NCBI GenBank assembly: GCA_965230375.1
Contig: CBDDKU010000027.1
Location: 124,001 to 188,000, forward strand
DNA: 64,000 bases
Direction: 5' to 3'
From: CBDDKU01 sp965230375
GTDB taxonomy: Bacteria > Bacteroidota > Bacteroidia > Flavobacteriales_D > Cryomorphaceae
In this document: in pieces, positions 8,236 through 16,656 of the stretch
Position numbering within the stretch: the first letter of the stretch is position 1
Layout: each line of letters starts with the position of its first letter
Position numbers and translations under genes: made by a program
Notes under the pieces: generated by a model
Told to the model about the DNA's origin: nothing
The model's input: only the letters and a program-made list of their open reading frames with translations
The model's database searches: none

Positions 8236-8922
8236 ATGCCTTTATACGAACTTGATCCATATCATATGGAGTTTCCTGACCCCGAGCTCGCGAGCGAAGA
8301 TGGGCTGCTTGCTATTGGTGGCGAGCTTAGAGCCGACTGGCTGCTGACGGCCTACGAGTCGGGAATATTTCCTTGGTTTAACGAAGGTGACCCGTATTTA
8401 TGGTGGAGCCCAGATCCACGTTTCGTACTCTTTCCTGATCAGGTGAAGGTTCGAAAAAGTATGCGCCCATATCTCAACAACCCGAGTTATGAGTTCAAGT
8501 TTGACACGGCATTCGACCAAGTTATTGAAGCCTGTGCTTCGATTCCTAGAAGAGGTCAGGACGGCACCTGGCTAACAGCTGAAATGAAACTGGCTTATCA
8601 GAATCTACATCGCATTGGAATGGCTCACAGCGCTGAAATTTGGAAAGATGGATCCCTTGTTGGCGGGCTCTACGGTGTGAGTATTGGAAAAATATTTTTC
8701 GGCGAGAGCATGTTTTCCCTTGAGCCAAATTCGTCAAAGCTCGCATTGATCAGGTTATGCCAATGGCTGAAAGAAAGGAGTTTCTTAATTCTCGATTGTC
8801 AGATCCATAGTGATCACCTTGAGCAAATGGGAGCGGAGCTCATCCCAAGAACTAATTTTCTCGAAATTTTGGAGAATGCCCTTGATGGCGATACATTGAA
8901 AGGCAAATGGACAGACTTATGA
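8236..8922 (+). CDS. aat: Leucyl/phenylalanyl-tRNA-protein transferase
   Basis: The 228 residues show the family signatures in order: FPDPELASEDGLLAIGG near residue 14, YESGIFPWF near 46, WWSPDPRFVL near 61, RRGQDGTWLTAEM, and SVGKIFFGESMFS-like (SIGKIFFGESMFS), then LILDCQIHSDHLEQMGA. Aat transfers Leu or Phe from charged tRNA to the N-terminal Arg or Lys of proteins, making N-degrons. The adaptor that reads them, clpS, is also in this window (44460-44741). The start agrees with the family. Its stop overlaps the next gene by 4 nt (ATGA). Confidence 0.95.
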   Translation: MPLYELDPYHMEFPDPELASEDGLLAIGGELRADWLLTAYESGIFPWFNEGDPYLWWSPDPRFVLFPDQVKVRKSMRPYLNNPSYEFKFDTAFDQVIEACASIPRRGQDGTWLTAEMKLAYQNLHRIGMAHSAEIWKDGSLVGGLYGVSIGKIFFGESMFSLEPNSSKLALIRLCQWLKERSFLILDCQIHSDHLEQMGAELIPRTNFLEILENALDGDTLKGKWTDL

Positions 8923-10259
8923 AATCATTTCTATCAAAAATATTGGCGTTTATCGTCCTGACATTCACTTCAAGTGGTTTGACTGTTGTCTTGGCGCAAG
9001 GGGGATGGGAGTGGGAAGAGCTCACATCTATGCCCGAACCGGTCTCAAATAATGCCGTGACCGAAGGATATGGTGGAGATACCCTTTGCATATACAGTTT
9101 TACAGGTATTGCCTCGGGACTTGCGCCCAATGACATTCACTTAAAGTCTTGGCGGTACAATACCATTCTTGATGAATGGACCCAGCTTCCCGATGTCGAA
9201 GATTTTCGCGGAAAGATAGCGGCCGGCGCTTCTACCGTCAATAATCAGATTATACTGATAGGTGGATATTATGTGTTTGATAACTTCAATGAACAGTCTT
9301 CACCAAAAGTCCATCGATTTGATTGTGAGACGAACACCTGGCTTCCCGATGGCGCTGATTTGCCAGTGGCGACTGACGATCACGTACAGGCTGTCTGGCG
9401 CGATAGCTTGGTTTTTGTCATCAGTGGGTGGAGCCAGAATACCAATATCGATGAAGTTCAGATCTACAATCCTTACACCGACGTTTGGGTTCAAGGAACT
9501 CCTGTACCGAATAACAACAACTTCAAAGCGTTTGGAGCGAGTGGTACCATCATAGGCGATACCATTTACTATTTCGGAGGGGTTCAAATCAATTCGTTTT
9601 CATTTACCGCAAATAGTAAATTAAGGAAGGGAGTGATCAACCCAGAAAACCCAACGGAAATCGAGTGGACCCAGCTACCCGATGCAGAAGGAGAGAAGGG
9701 CTATCGAATGGCTGCAACATCCTTTGAAAATGAAGCGATTTGGATTGGTGGAGCAGGAATAGCATACAACTTCGACGGCTTAGCATACTCAAATGGAGCA
9801 GGAGTGGAGCCACTTACTCAGATTCGAACATACAATGCTGCAAGCACAGAATGGGAGATGTATAGTCCAACGCCGTTCGGGGTTATGGACATGCGTGGGA
9901 TTGCCCGTGAATCGGAAAACTCTTGGATCATCGCTGGGGGTATGAGTCCAGGTCAAACAGTGAGTAATAAAGTGTACCGAATAACTAGAGGAGAAACGGT
10001 GTCTGTCTTTCAGCCGGAAGATGTTGACATTCAATTGAGTCAGAGCTTCAATATTTTAAATGTGAAGCTTCCGAACGATTCTGAGCGCAGAATTTCTGAG
10101 TTAGAAATAAGAGATATGACCGGAAGACTGGCACTTGAGCTTAAAGTGCACACTCAATCTTTAGAACTTGATCTGAGTGAATATCAATCTGGATTATATT
10201 TGCTGAATTTTTACTTGACAGATGGCCACGTTGCGAGCCGTAAGATTTGGAACCCTTAA
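8919..10259 (+). CDS. Secreted Kelch-repeat protein with a T9SS-type C-terminal sorting domain
   Basis: I place the start at ATG 8919, which overlaps the aat stop as ATGA and gives a normal signal peptide (MKSFLSKILAFIVLTF to VLAQ); an ATG at 8907 would add four residues. About 446 aa. Kelch-like repeats follow (WRYNTILDEWTQLPD, HRFDCETNTWLPD, QIYNPYTDVWVQG, RTYNAASTEWEMYSP), each with the hydrophobic, Gly-Gly and aromatic pattern of a beta-propeller blade (IILIGGYY, IIAGGMSP). The last about 80 residues (ELEIRDMTGRLALEL to GLYLLNFYL) form the beta-sandwich type A sorting domain of the type IX system. It is thus probably exported to the cell surface. The partner is unknown. Confidence 0.8.
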   Translation: MKSFLSKILAFIVLTFTSSGLTVVLAQGGWEWEELTSMPEPVSNNAVTEGYGGDTLCIYSFTGIASGLAPNDIHLKSWRYNTILDEWTQLPDVEDFRGKIAAGASTVNNQIILIGGYYVFDNFNEQSSPKVHRFDCETNTWLPDGADLPVATDDHVQAVWRDSLVFVISGWSQNTNIDEVQIYNPYTDVWVQGTPVPNNNNFKAFGASGTIIGDTIYYFGGVQINSFSFTANSKLRKGVINPENPTEIEWTQLPDAEGEKGYRMAATSFENEAIWIGGAGIAYNFDGLAYSNGAGVEPLTQIRTYNAASTEWEMYSPTPFGVMDMRGIARESENSWIIAGGMSPGQTVSNKVYRITRGETVSVFQPEDVDIQLSQSFNILNVKLPNDSERRISELEIRDMTGRLALELKVHTQSLELDLSEYQSGLYLLNFYLTDGHVASRKIWNP

Positions 10260-10265
10260 AGCCTT

Positions 10266-10919
10266 ATGTATCCTTCAGAATTGACTGGACTCGAGTTCAG
10301 TGGTGTGTATATTCACGAGCCTGGTAGTGTACTTTCAAACCTGCTCATCGTTATAGCTTGTATTTTATTCCTTGCTAAGTTAAAACCCATTCAAACTCAA
10401 TTTGCGAAGAATTGGAAATTATTCATAGGAATACTTGGTCTAGCGGCATTTGGTGGAATGATCAGTCACGGAATTCCTACATACTTGGGGAGAACAGGGT
10501 TTTACATTGTTTGGGCTCTGAAAGGAATTCTCGTACCATTGGCCAATGTCTACGCAATCAAAGGAGCCCTTTCGAGCGAACAAAACAGTAAGTATGGACG
10601 GTTGATATGGATTAAAGTTATTCTGGCTTCCATTGCCCTTTGCGTCGTGTATAATTTCGTTCCGGCCATTGTCGATTTACTCATTTCTTACATCGTCATT
10701 CTCATTGTCTCTTTTAAAAAGAAGGACATGAAACAATACGCGTGGATATACTATTCTTTTCTGTTCGCTTTCCTCACAGGTCTTTTATTTCCTTTTAAGG
10801 TAGACATAGACCCCATTTGGTTCAATCATAAAGATTTGGCCCACTTATTTGCCGTAATTAGCCTTTGGTTGATTTACAGAGCGGTAAGAGTAGATGGTAG
10901 AGAAGTTTCCCTATCTTAA
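10266..10919 (+). CDS. Multi-pass membrane protein of unknown function
   Basis: The 217-residue protein has about seven hydrophobic segments (for example LSNLLIVIACILFLAKL, LFIGILGLAAFGGMISHG, WIKVILASIALCVVYNFV, YYSFLFAFLTGLLFPF). HGIPTYLGRTGFYIVW and WFNHKDLAHLFAVISLWLIYRAV place conserved-looking His and aromatic residues near helix ends. I do not recognise the family with certainty; the layout loosely recalls the seven-helix ceramidase/PAQR-like group, but no catalytic motif can be fixed. It sits 6 nt after the Kelch gene and its stop overlaps the next ATG by one base (TAATG), so it belongs to the aat-downstream unit. Confidence 0.65.
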   Translation: MYPSELTGLEFSGVYIHEPGSVLSNLLIVIACILFLAKLKPIQTQFAKNWKLFIGILGLAAFGGMISHGIPTYLGRTGFYIVWALKGILVPLANVYAIKGALSSEQNSKYGRLIWIKVILASIALCVVYNFVPAIVDLLISYIVILIVSFKKKDMKQYAWIYYSFLFAFLTGLLFPFKVDIDPIWFNHKDLAHLFAVISLWLIYRAVRVDGREVSLS

Positions 10920-12274
10920 TGCGCAAACTATTACATATGAGAGCAATTCTATTTTTCGCTGTAGCGATTGCAGCACAAATTACATATGCCCAGGACAGTA
11001 TGAATATGGTGTCCCTTTACAATTGGACAACTGACGGGATGCCGTCGAGCACAGCATGGGGTAATCTGTACAACGAAGTTTGGGGATATGAGCAAGACGG
11101 TCGTGAGTATGCGATTATTGGTACGACTGGCGGAACTCATTTTATTGATATTACAGACCCGGCAAATGCAGAGGAAGTTGATTTCGTGGAAGGAACTCAA
11201 ACAGGTCCGGTTGTCGTGCACCGAGATTATCACAATTTAGACAACTACTTGTATATGGTCTGTCAGGAGGGACAAAGCTCGCTTCAAATAGCAGATTTGT
11301 CCTATTTACCAGATTCAGTCCACGTGGTATACGATGACAACACCATTCTTCGCGGTTCACACAACGTGTTTATAGATACCACTCAGGCAAAACTTTACGC
11401 TTGCTATGTTTTTAAGCCTGGTTTTCAGGGGACTATTGGGTTGCAGATCATTGATATTTCTCAGCCTGAAGATCCAACGATAATTGATGAATTGTACTTG
11501 CAAGAAGATGTCCATGATATGTATGTCAAGGATAATATCGCATACCTACACAGAGGATATAATGGCGGATTGCAAATTGTAGACTTTAATGAATCTCCAC
11601 CTGTAACACTTGGCTCTATCACAGAGTACGAAGGACAAGGATATAATCACAGCGGTTATTTGAGCGAAGATGAGACGATCTATGTCCTGGCTGACGAAAC
11701 ACATGGGTCGCCATTGAAAATACTTGATGTTTCAGATCCGAGTGATATTGAAGTCTTGACAACAGTGACATCTGGAGTGAATCCACTCAGTATAGCTCAT
11801 AATCAGATTATTCACGACAACAAAATTTACTCGGCATTCTATTACGATGGGATTTATATCTGGAATATCGAAAATCCAGAGTCTCCTGCTCTGATTGGGT
11901 TCTATGATACATCTACGCTTTCGCACCAACAGAGTTATGAAGGTGCATGGGGAGTTTACCCATTTCATTCATCAGGCCATATTTTGGTTTCGGATATGCA
12001 GACCGGACTGTGGGTTTTAGAGTTGGATGAGTCATTGAGTACTGAAGATAATCGAAGCACAGAGTTTGAATTGTTTCCAAACCCATCCAGTTCAGCGATC
12101 ACGTTAATAGGTGAGAATATGGGCAATACTCCATTTGAGATTGTTGATCAAACTGGGCGATTTGTCCAAAGCGGCCTAGTTGATGATATGAATCAGATAG
12201 ACTTGAGCAGTCTGCCCAATGGCATTTATATCTTGAAGGTAGGAGAAACATTCAAGAGAGTCGTTAAGAATTAA
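10919..12274 (+). CDS. Choice-of-anchor B (LVIVD-repeat) secreted protein with T9SS C-terminal domain
   Basis: This 451-residue protein has a signal peptide to about TYAQ (residue 25). Next comes YNWTTDGMPSSTAWGNLYNEVWGYEQ and EYAIIGTTGGTHFIDITDPA, the opening of the choice-of-anchor B family. Repeated hydrophobic-Asp-Ile/Val-Ser/Thr units follow (LQIADLS, LQIIDISQPEDP, LQIVDFNE, LKILDVSDPSDI, IYIWNIENPESP), which are LVIVD-type beta-propeller repeats. The end (FELFPNPSSSAITLIG to GIYILKVG) is a type A sorting domain. It is an outer-surface or extracellular protein of unknown ligand. Its stop TAA shares the palindrome TTAA with the stop of the convergent receiver gene. Confidence 0.82.
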   Translation: MRKLLHMRAILFFAVAIAAQITYAQDSMNMVSLYNWTTDGMPSSTAWGNLYNEVWGYEQDGREYAIIGTTGGTHFIDITDPANAEEVDFVEGTQTGPVVVHRDYHNLDNYLYMVCQEGQSSLQIADLSYLPDSVHVVYDDNTILRGSHNVFIDTTQAKLYACYVFKPGFQGTIGLQIIDISQPEDPTIIDELYLQEDVHDMYVKDNIAYLHRGYNGGLQIVDFNESPPVTLGSITEYEGQGYNHSGYLSEDETIYVLADETHGSPLKILDVSDPSDIEVLTTVTSGVNPLSIAHNQIIHDNKIYSAFYYDGIYIWNIENPESPALIGFYDTSTLSHQQSYEGAWGVYPFHSSGHILVSDMQTGLWVLELDESLSTEDNRSTEFELFPNPSSSAITLIGENMGNTPFEIVDQTGRFVQSGLVDDMNQIDLSSLPNGIYILKVGETFKRVVKN

Positions 12275-12678
12275 TCTAGCGCGGTAAAAACACTTTTAAT
12301 GCTCGAAGGGAGAATAGGCTTTTCTAGAAAGGCGTCTACACGTCGGTGAGCATCAATACGCAATAAATCATCCACCATTCTCGAGGAGCTGGTTATGATG
12401 ATCTTCGGCCAGGAAGATTGATGAATTTCGTTTCGACTTTGTAGATCTTCGATCCGATCCAGAAAATCAAGTCCGTTTCCATCACTTAGTCGAAACCCGA
12501 GTATGATATAGTCGCACTCAAAATTGGGGTCGCGCATTTTGTCAATTAACTCTTTCCCCGACCGAATGAAAGTGGTGTTACTCGATATGCTCATAAGCCC
12601 TAGCATACGTTGAGCGATAAACAGGTCTACTTCTTCGCTGTCTACAATCGCTATCCGGTAGGGAGGGTCTGAGCTCAT
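12271..12678 (-). CDS. Degenerate receiver-domain protein lacking the phospho-acceptor Asp
   Basis: The 135 residues fold-match a CheY-like receiver: AIVDSEEVDLFIAQRML (strand 1 and helix 1), a third strand, the TSSS segment after strand 4, and DAFLEKPI with the conserved Lys-Pro. At the end of strand 3, where the phosphorylated Asp is expected, the sequence is YIILGFRLSDGNG, so Gly61 replaces Asp; the codon is GGG (12496-12498). The acidic pair after strand 1 is also D-S rather than D-D. It is thus probably a pseudo-receiver acting by protein contact. It starts immediately after the stop of the receiver-kinase gene and is the last gene of the five-gene operon. Confidence 0.8.
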   Translation of the reverse strand: MSSDPPYRIAIVDSEEVDLFIAQRMLGLMSISSNTTFIRSGKELIDKMRDPNFECDYIILGFRLSDGNGLDFLDRIEDLQSRNEIHQSSWPKIIITSSSRMVDDLLRIDAHRRVDAFLEKPILPSSIKSVFTALD

Positions 12679-13785
12679 CTATAAAACAAATTGATCTGGA
12701 ATGGTCACTTTGAACATGGTCCAATTATCTACCTGAGAATCTACTTCAACTTTACCGTTTACTTTCGATACAGCATCGTGCACGAGGTAAAGACCCAACC
12801 CAGTACTTTTGCTCGTTTGGTTGGTACTGCTTCGATAGAACATGTCAAAAATTTTGTCGAGTTCATCTTTTGGAATACCAACACCATAATCTTTCACAGT
12901 GACTATCAAATCGCCATCATCCTTCTGGGCCGATATTTCAATAAGCACATCTCCAACGTGATCAGGCTTCCTACCATACTTAACCGCGTTACTGAGAATG
13001 TTTCCAACTACAATTTTAAGGCGCATCTTATCGGTATGTGATACCAACGAATCATCGACATCCATAACAAACTCAACATGATCATTGTAGGATTTTACGC
13101 TCTCTGTGAGCTCATTCACAAGGGCCTTCACATCCACTTCTTCCACTGAAATTTCAGACTTGAAATTCCGGTAATACTCGAGGGTAGTTTGGATATAATT
13201 GTCCATTTTCTTGACACTCTTTTCCATGAGATCGAAAAACTGAACTTGTTCATCTGCACTATCCTCAGCACGAACGAGGTGAATCAGCCCCAAGAGTGAC
13301 ATAAGTGGCGCTCTCAAATCATGTGATACGCTATACACGAATCTATTTAACTCCGCATTGGTTCTTTTGAGCTCATCATTCTTCTCCTGAAGCTCAACTC
13401 TAGTCAAGAACATTTTATGGCAAGAGTTGATCGTAGACTCAATAATAAGTGGGTCCCAGGGCTTCACTAGGTATCGATCAATATGGCCTTTATTTACTGC
13501 ATCAATTACCGTTTGTGAACTCGTATATGCCGTGAGAAGTATCCGAATGGGATTTGGGAAATCTTCTTTGATTTGTTCAAAGAACTCAACTCCCGTCATT
13601 TTTGGCATACGGTGATCTGCGATGATAATTTCAGGAGAATTATTATCAAGAATACTGAAGGCATCTTCAGCACTATTGGCTAGAAGAATTTCATACTTCC
13701 TTCTGAAACTAGCTTTGAAAGCGGATAAGTTTTGTTGTTCATCATCGAGATATAAAATGGTTATTTTCTTTTCCAGCTCTTTCAT
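12679..13785 (-). CDS. Receiver-histidine kinase (REC-HisKA-HATPase), soluble
   Basis: The 368 residues start with a receiver (ILYLDDEQQNLSAFKASF; phospho-acceptor Asp57 in IIADHRMP; Thr in LLTAYTSS; Lys in YLVKPWDP), then a short coiled coil, HisKA with VYSVSHDLRAPLMSL (His155), and HATPase with N box NILSNAVKYG, G1 DYGVGIPKDEL and G2 STGLGLYLV. No membrane segment is seen, so it is a cytoplasmic relay kinase controlled by phosphorylation of its own receiver. The receiver closely resembles that of the divergent regulator at 19056-19529 (RYLxKPWDP form). It lies 1 nt after the 7TMR kinase gene and directly abuts the pseudo-receiver gene. Confidence 0.9.
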   Translation of the reverse strand: MKELEKKITILYLDDEQQNLSAFKASFRRKYEILLANSAEDAFSILDNNSPEIIIADHRMPKMTGVEFFEQIKEDFPNPIRILLTAYTSSQTVIDAVNKGHIDRYLVKPWDPLIIESTINSCHKMFLTRVELQEKNDELKRTNAELNRFVYSVSHDLRAPLMSLLGLIHLVRAEDSADEQVQFFDLMEKSVKKMDNYIQTTLEYYRNFKSEISVEEVDVKALVNELTESVKSYNDHVEFVMDVDDSLVSHTDKMRLKIVVGNILSNAVKYGRKPDHVGDVLIEISAQKDDGDLIVTVKDYGVGIPKDELDKIFDMFYRSSTNQTSKSTGLGLYLVHDAVSKVNGKVEVDSQVDNWTMFKVTIPDQFVL

Positions 13786-13786
13786 A

Positions 13787-15943
13787 CTAGTAATCCTTCA
13801 AGTCTGACTTTATGGGAAGAATGACGGTGAATGTAGATCCAACTCCTTCTTCTGAGTCAACTTTAATTTGTCCTTTGTGCGTTTCGATAATATTAAATGA
13901 TATGCTCAGCCCCAAACCAGTTCCTTCTCCCACTTCCTTTGTAGTGAAAAATGGCTCAAAAATATGATTGCGAACTTCTTCAGACATACCAATACCTGTA
14001 TCACTAATTCTAAGGTAAACATTACCATCAGATTCTTGAGTTTCAATAGAGAGATTCTTTTCACGATTTGAATTATCGCTTTTCAAAGCGTGGAGAGCAT
14101 TGGAAATCAGATTCATAATAACCTGATTGATCTTTCCGCCCATACACTCTACATGCGGTAGATCACCGTAGTTTTCATGGATACTAATCCCGTTGGGAAT
14201 TTCATTTTTCAATAAAAGTAGAGTTGATCGAATTCCTTCATTCAAGTCTATTGGCTTCACAGATCCTTCATCAATGCGACTAAAATTTTTCAAGCCCTTT
14301 ACAATCTCTGCCGTTCTACTGGCACCTTCTCGAATTCCTTCCAGCAGCTGGTTGATTTCATCTTTGGTATATTCCAGGTCTATTTCTTGCTTAAATGACT
14401 CGATTGAAGCTTTCTTACCATCAAATTGATCACTCGATGAAATCTCATCGTACATCTCAATTAGTTTTATAAGATCGTCAACATCAAACCTCAGTGGGTT
14501 GATGTTTGCACTCACAAAGTTTATGGGGTTGTTGATCTCATGCGCAATTCCTGCCGTTAACTGACCCAAGGATGCCATTTTTTCGGCATCCACCAGCTGC
14601 GACTGGGTGTTTTTCAGTTCGCTCAGAGTTAGCGTTAATTGAGAGTTCGACTCTTCCAAATCGGTGGTTCTTTCTTTTACTTTTTCTTCAAGTACAATGT
14701 TTTGCTCTTTAACGATCCGCTCATTTTCTTTCGATACCTTAAGTGCTTCTGCCTGTGACTGGGCCTTTTCTCGTTTTAGAATGTTGATGCGGTCTGCAAG
14801 AGCAAATGAAAGTAGGATCACTTCTATAGCGCTGCCAAATTGCATGGTATAGTGTGTGAACGGAGTGGCGGGTACGATTCCTGCATCTTTCAAGGAAAAA
14901 ATGATAATACCAGCTAGAAGTACGAGCCAAGCTACTAAGAAGAATTTGGCAGGAGAGTAGCCTTTTCTGTAAACTTTTACAGCCGTCAGAAAAATGAAAA
15001 TTGATACAATGGCGATGCTAATCTGAGCCACGGTGTGGACTGTTTGGTCTACTGAAAAAACAGCAAAAAGGATGATTAGCACAAAGAGCCCAATGACCCC
15101 GTATGAAACTCTATGCAGGGTAGGGGTAAATACCCTGGTTTTGAGAAAGTCATTCAGGAAAAGTATACTTGAAATACTCACCAAACTTGTCAGGAAGTAG
15201 ACACTTCTACTAGCTAGCCAAGGGCTATTTGGCCACAAGTACATGTAGGCATATCCTTCCAGTGCAGCTTGGGTTAGCCCTACAAAAAAGATGTAGATTA
15301 CATATAATAAATAGCTTGAATCCCTTACTGAAAAATAGATGAAAAGGTTGTAGAGAGCCATGACTAAGATGAGCCCAAAATATGCGCTCAAAAACAAGTC
15401 AGCCATTTGGGTTAACGTTCTCGAACCATTTGTTGTAGCCAAGTATATCGGTACTTCTATCGGCTCCTTACTACTTATCCTTACATAGAGTTCAGTTGAT
15501 ATATTTGGTTCCACTTTTACTGGTAAAACGAAAAACCGATCCGTTACTTCTCTCTCATCAAAAGGGTGTGCTTCTCCTGTAATAGTATGACAGGTAGTTT
15601 CATTGAATTGGTTAAAGCAATACACTTCAATCGAGTCCAAAGTTGGTTGATTGATGTGCAAGTGAAATTCATCGTTTTTTGTTGTATTCTTGATATTCGT
15701 TTTTAGCCAAACTGCTCCATCAACAAAACCAAAGTTTGGCCTGGGCGCTTCTACTTGCTTGAATTTTGAATCAAGCTTTCGAATTGAATCTACTGGTAGA
15801 CTTCTGGTATCATCGATGAAAAAAGTAAGTTCTTTTCCCATGGCTTCTCGATAGAATCCATCGTCGATCGTCAATGATTGTGAAAAAGTAGATGGAACAA
15901 ACCCAAAGAAGAGAAGCGCAAACAATAGTAGTTTTCTCATCAT
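13787..15943 (-). CDS. 7TMR-DISM sensor histidine kinase
   Basis: The 718 residues comprise a signal peptide (to FSQ, about 22), an extracytoplasmic 7TMR-DISMED2-like beta domain (about 25-170, with GAVWLKTNIKN and FHLHINQPTLDSIEVY), a seven-helix 7TMR-DISM membrane block (about 180-390, starting LFLSAYFGLILVMALYNLFIYFSVRDSSYLLY), a coiled coil (about 395-455), HisKA with GIAHEINNPINF (His468), and HATPase with NLISNALHAL, DTGIGM and GTGLGLSI. It is an inner-membrane sensor; DISM domains are thought to bind carbohydrates or other small ligands. Its ATG overlaps the stop of the acyltransferase-like gene by 4 nt. Confidence 0.92.
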   Translation of the reverse strand: MMRKLLLFALLFFGFVPSTFSQSLTIDDGFYREAMGKELTFFIDDTRSLPVDSIRKLDSKFKQVEAPRPNFGFVDGAVWLKTNIKNTTKNDEFHLHINQPTLDSIEVYCFNQFNETTCHTITGEAHPFDEREVTDRFFVLPVKVEPNISTELYVRISSKEPIEVPIYLATTNGSRTLTQMADLFLSAYFGLILVMALYNLFIYFSVRDSSYLLYVIYIFFVGLTQAALEGYAYMYLWPNSPWLASRSVYFLTSLVSISSILFLNDFLKTRVFTPTLHRVSYGVIGLFVLIILFAVFSVDQTVHTVAQISIAIVSIFIFLTAVKVYRKGYSPAKFFLVAWLVLLAGIIIFSLKDAGIVPATPFTHYTMQFGSAIEVILLSFALADRINILKREKAQSQAEALKVSKENERIVKEQNIVLEEKVKERTTDLEESNSQLTLTLSELKNTQSQLVDAEKMASLGQLTAGIAHEINNPINFVSANINPLRFDVDDLIKLIEMYDEISSSDQFDGKKASIESFKQEIDLEYTKDEINQLLEGIREGASRTAEIVKGLKNFSRIDEGSVKPIDLNEGIRSTLLLLKNEIPNGISIHENYGDLPHVECMGGKINQVIMNLISNALHALKSDNSNREKNLSIETQESDGNVYLRISDTGIGMSEEVRNHIFEPFFTTKEVGEGTGLGLSISFNIIETHKGQIKVDSEEGVGSTFTVILPIKSDLKDY

Positions 15944-16656
15944 AAATACGGTTCAGTTTCGCCGACATTAGACAAGTGCAGCTCGTGTTCATAGATGAGC
16001 TCAGTTCCGTCATCCAAAGTTTCTCGACGGATAAACATGGGGTTCTTTCGAAGGTCTAAAATTTTCGATTTAAAGGTGCTGTAGGTTCTCTCTAATGGTC
16101 TGGGATCCATGGATAAAACTCGTGCAATATAGTTGGAATTTGGATAAACAAACTCCCCATTATCACCAACATTTTTTTCAATTGAAAACCCCATTCGCAA
16201 AGCAATTTTGAGCGTATACGAAGCTACGATGGTAAAGATACTTGAAATGGGAAGTTGTGAACACAAGGCCATACCCGCTATTACCAGATTTATTGTGATT
16301 CCGATATTGGGGGCCTTTGCTCTGCTATTCCAGAGCCCGCACAGCTCAGAAGTACCGCCATTGCGGTGGTATGCTTTGACCAGCTCTATGACATTTGGAT
16401 CAAAATGGGCTACGGCTTCTTCGACGGGCAGTGGCACACCGCCGCCAGCTATCTGGATTCGAATACCCCCAAGAATATCATTAGTCAGACTATCATAAGC
16501 CATGATAACGTAAACATGGGGATTGTAGGCCCACGCCACATTATTAGTACTAATATTTCCAAGGTCAAAACCATCCAACACACGTCGGTGCCCTTCGGCA
16601 TAAGCCAAACAGCTCCCTTCATCGTCAATAGCTCTGAAGGCTTTTAATCGAATCAT
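15940..16656 (-). CDS. GNAT-like acyltransferase (autoinducer-synthase-like layout), tentative
   Basis: This 238-residue protein lacks a signal peptide. VYVIMAYDSLTNDILGGIRI resembles the beta-3/beta-4 hairpin of GNAT proteins, and TSELCGLWNSR followed by a long hydrophobic helix and KIALRMGF resembles the order seen in acyl-homoserine-lactone synthases and related acyltransferases (ELSRF-type strand, helix, then a Gly-Phe before the final strands). This is a fold-level judgement by eye; no catalytic residue is assigned. It overlaps the ThiF-nitroreductase gene by 4 nt upstream and the 7TMR kinase gene by 4 nt downstream, so the three products are probably made in fixed ratio. If it is not a GNAT protein it is an uncharacterised cytoplasmic protein. 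Confidence 0.5.
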   Translation of the reverse strand: MIRLKAFRAIDDEGSCLAYAEGHRRVLDGFDLGNISTNNVAWAYNPHVYVIMAYDSLTNDILGGIRIQIAGGGVPLPVEEAVAHFDPNVIELVKAYHRNGGTSELCGLWNSRAKAPNIGITINLVIAGMALCSQLPISSIFTIVASYTLKIALRMGFSIEKNVGDNGEFVYPNSNYIARVLSMDPRPLERTYSTFKSKILDLRKNPMFIRRETLDDGTELIYEHELHLSNVGETEPYL

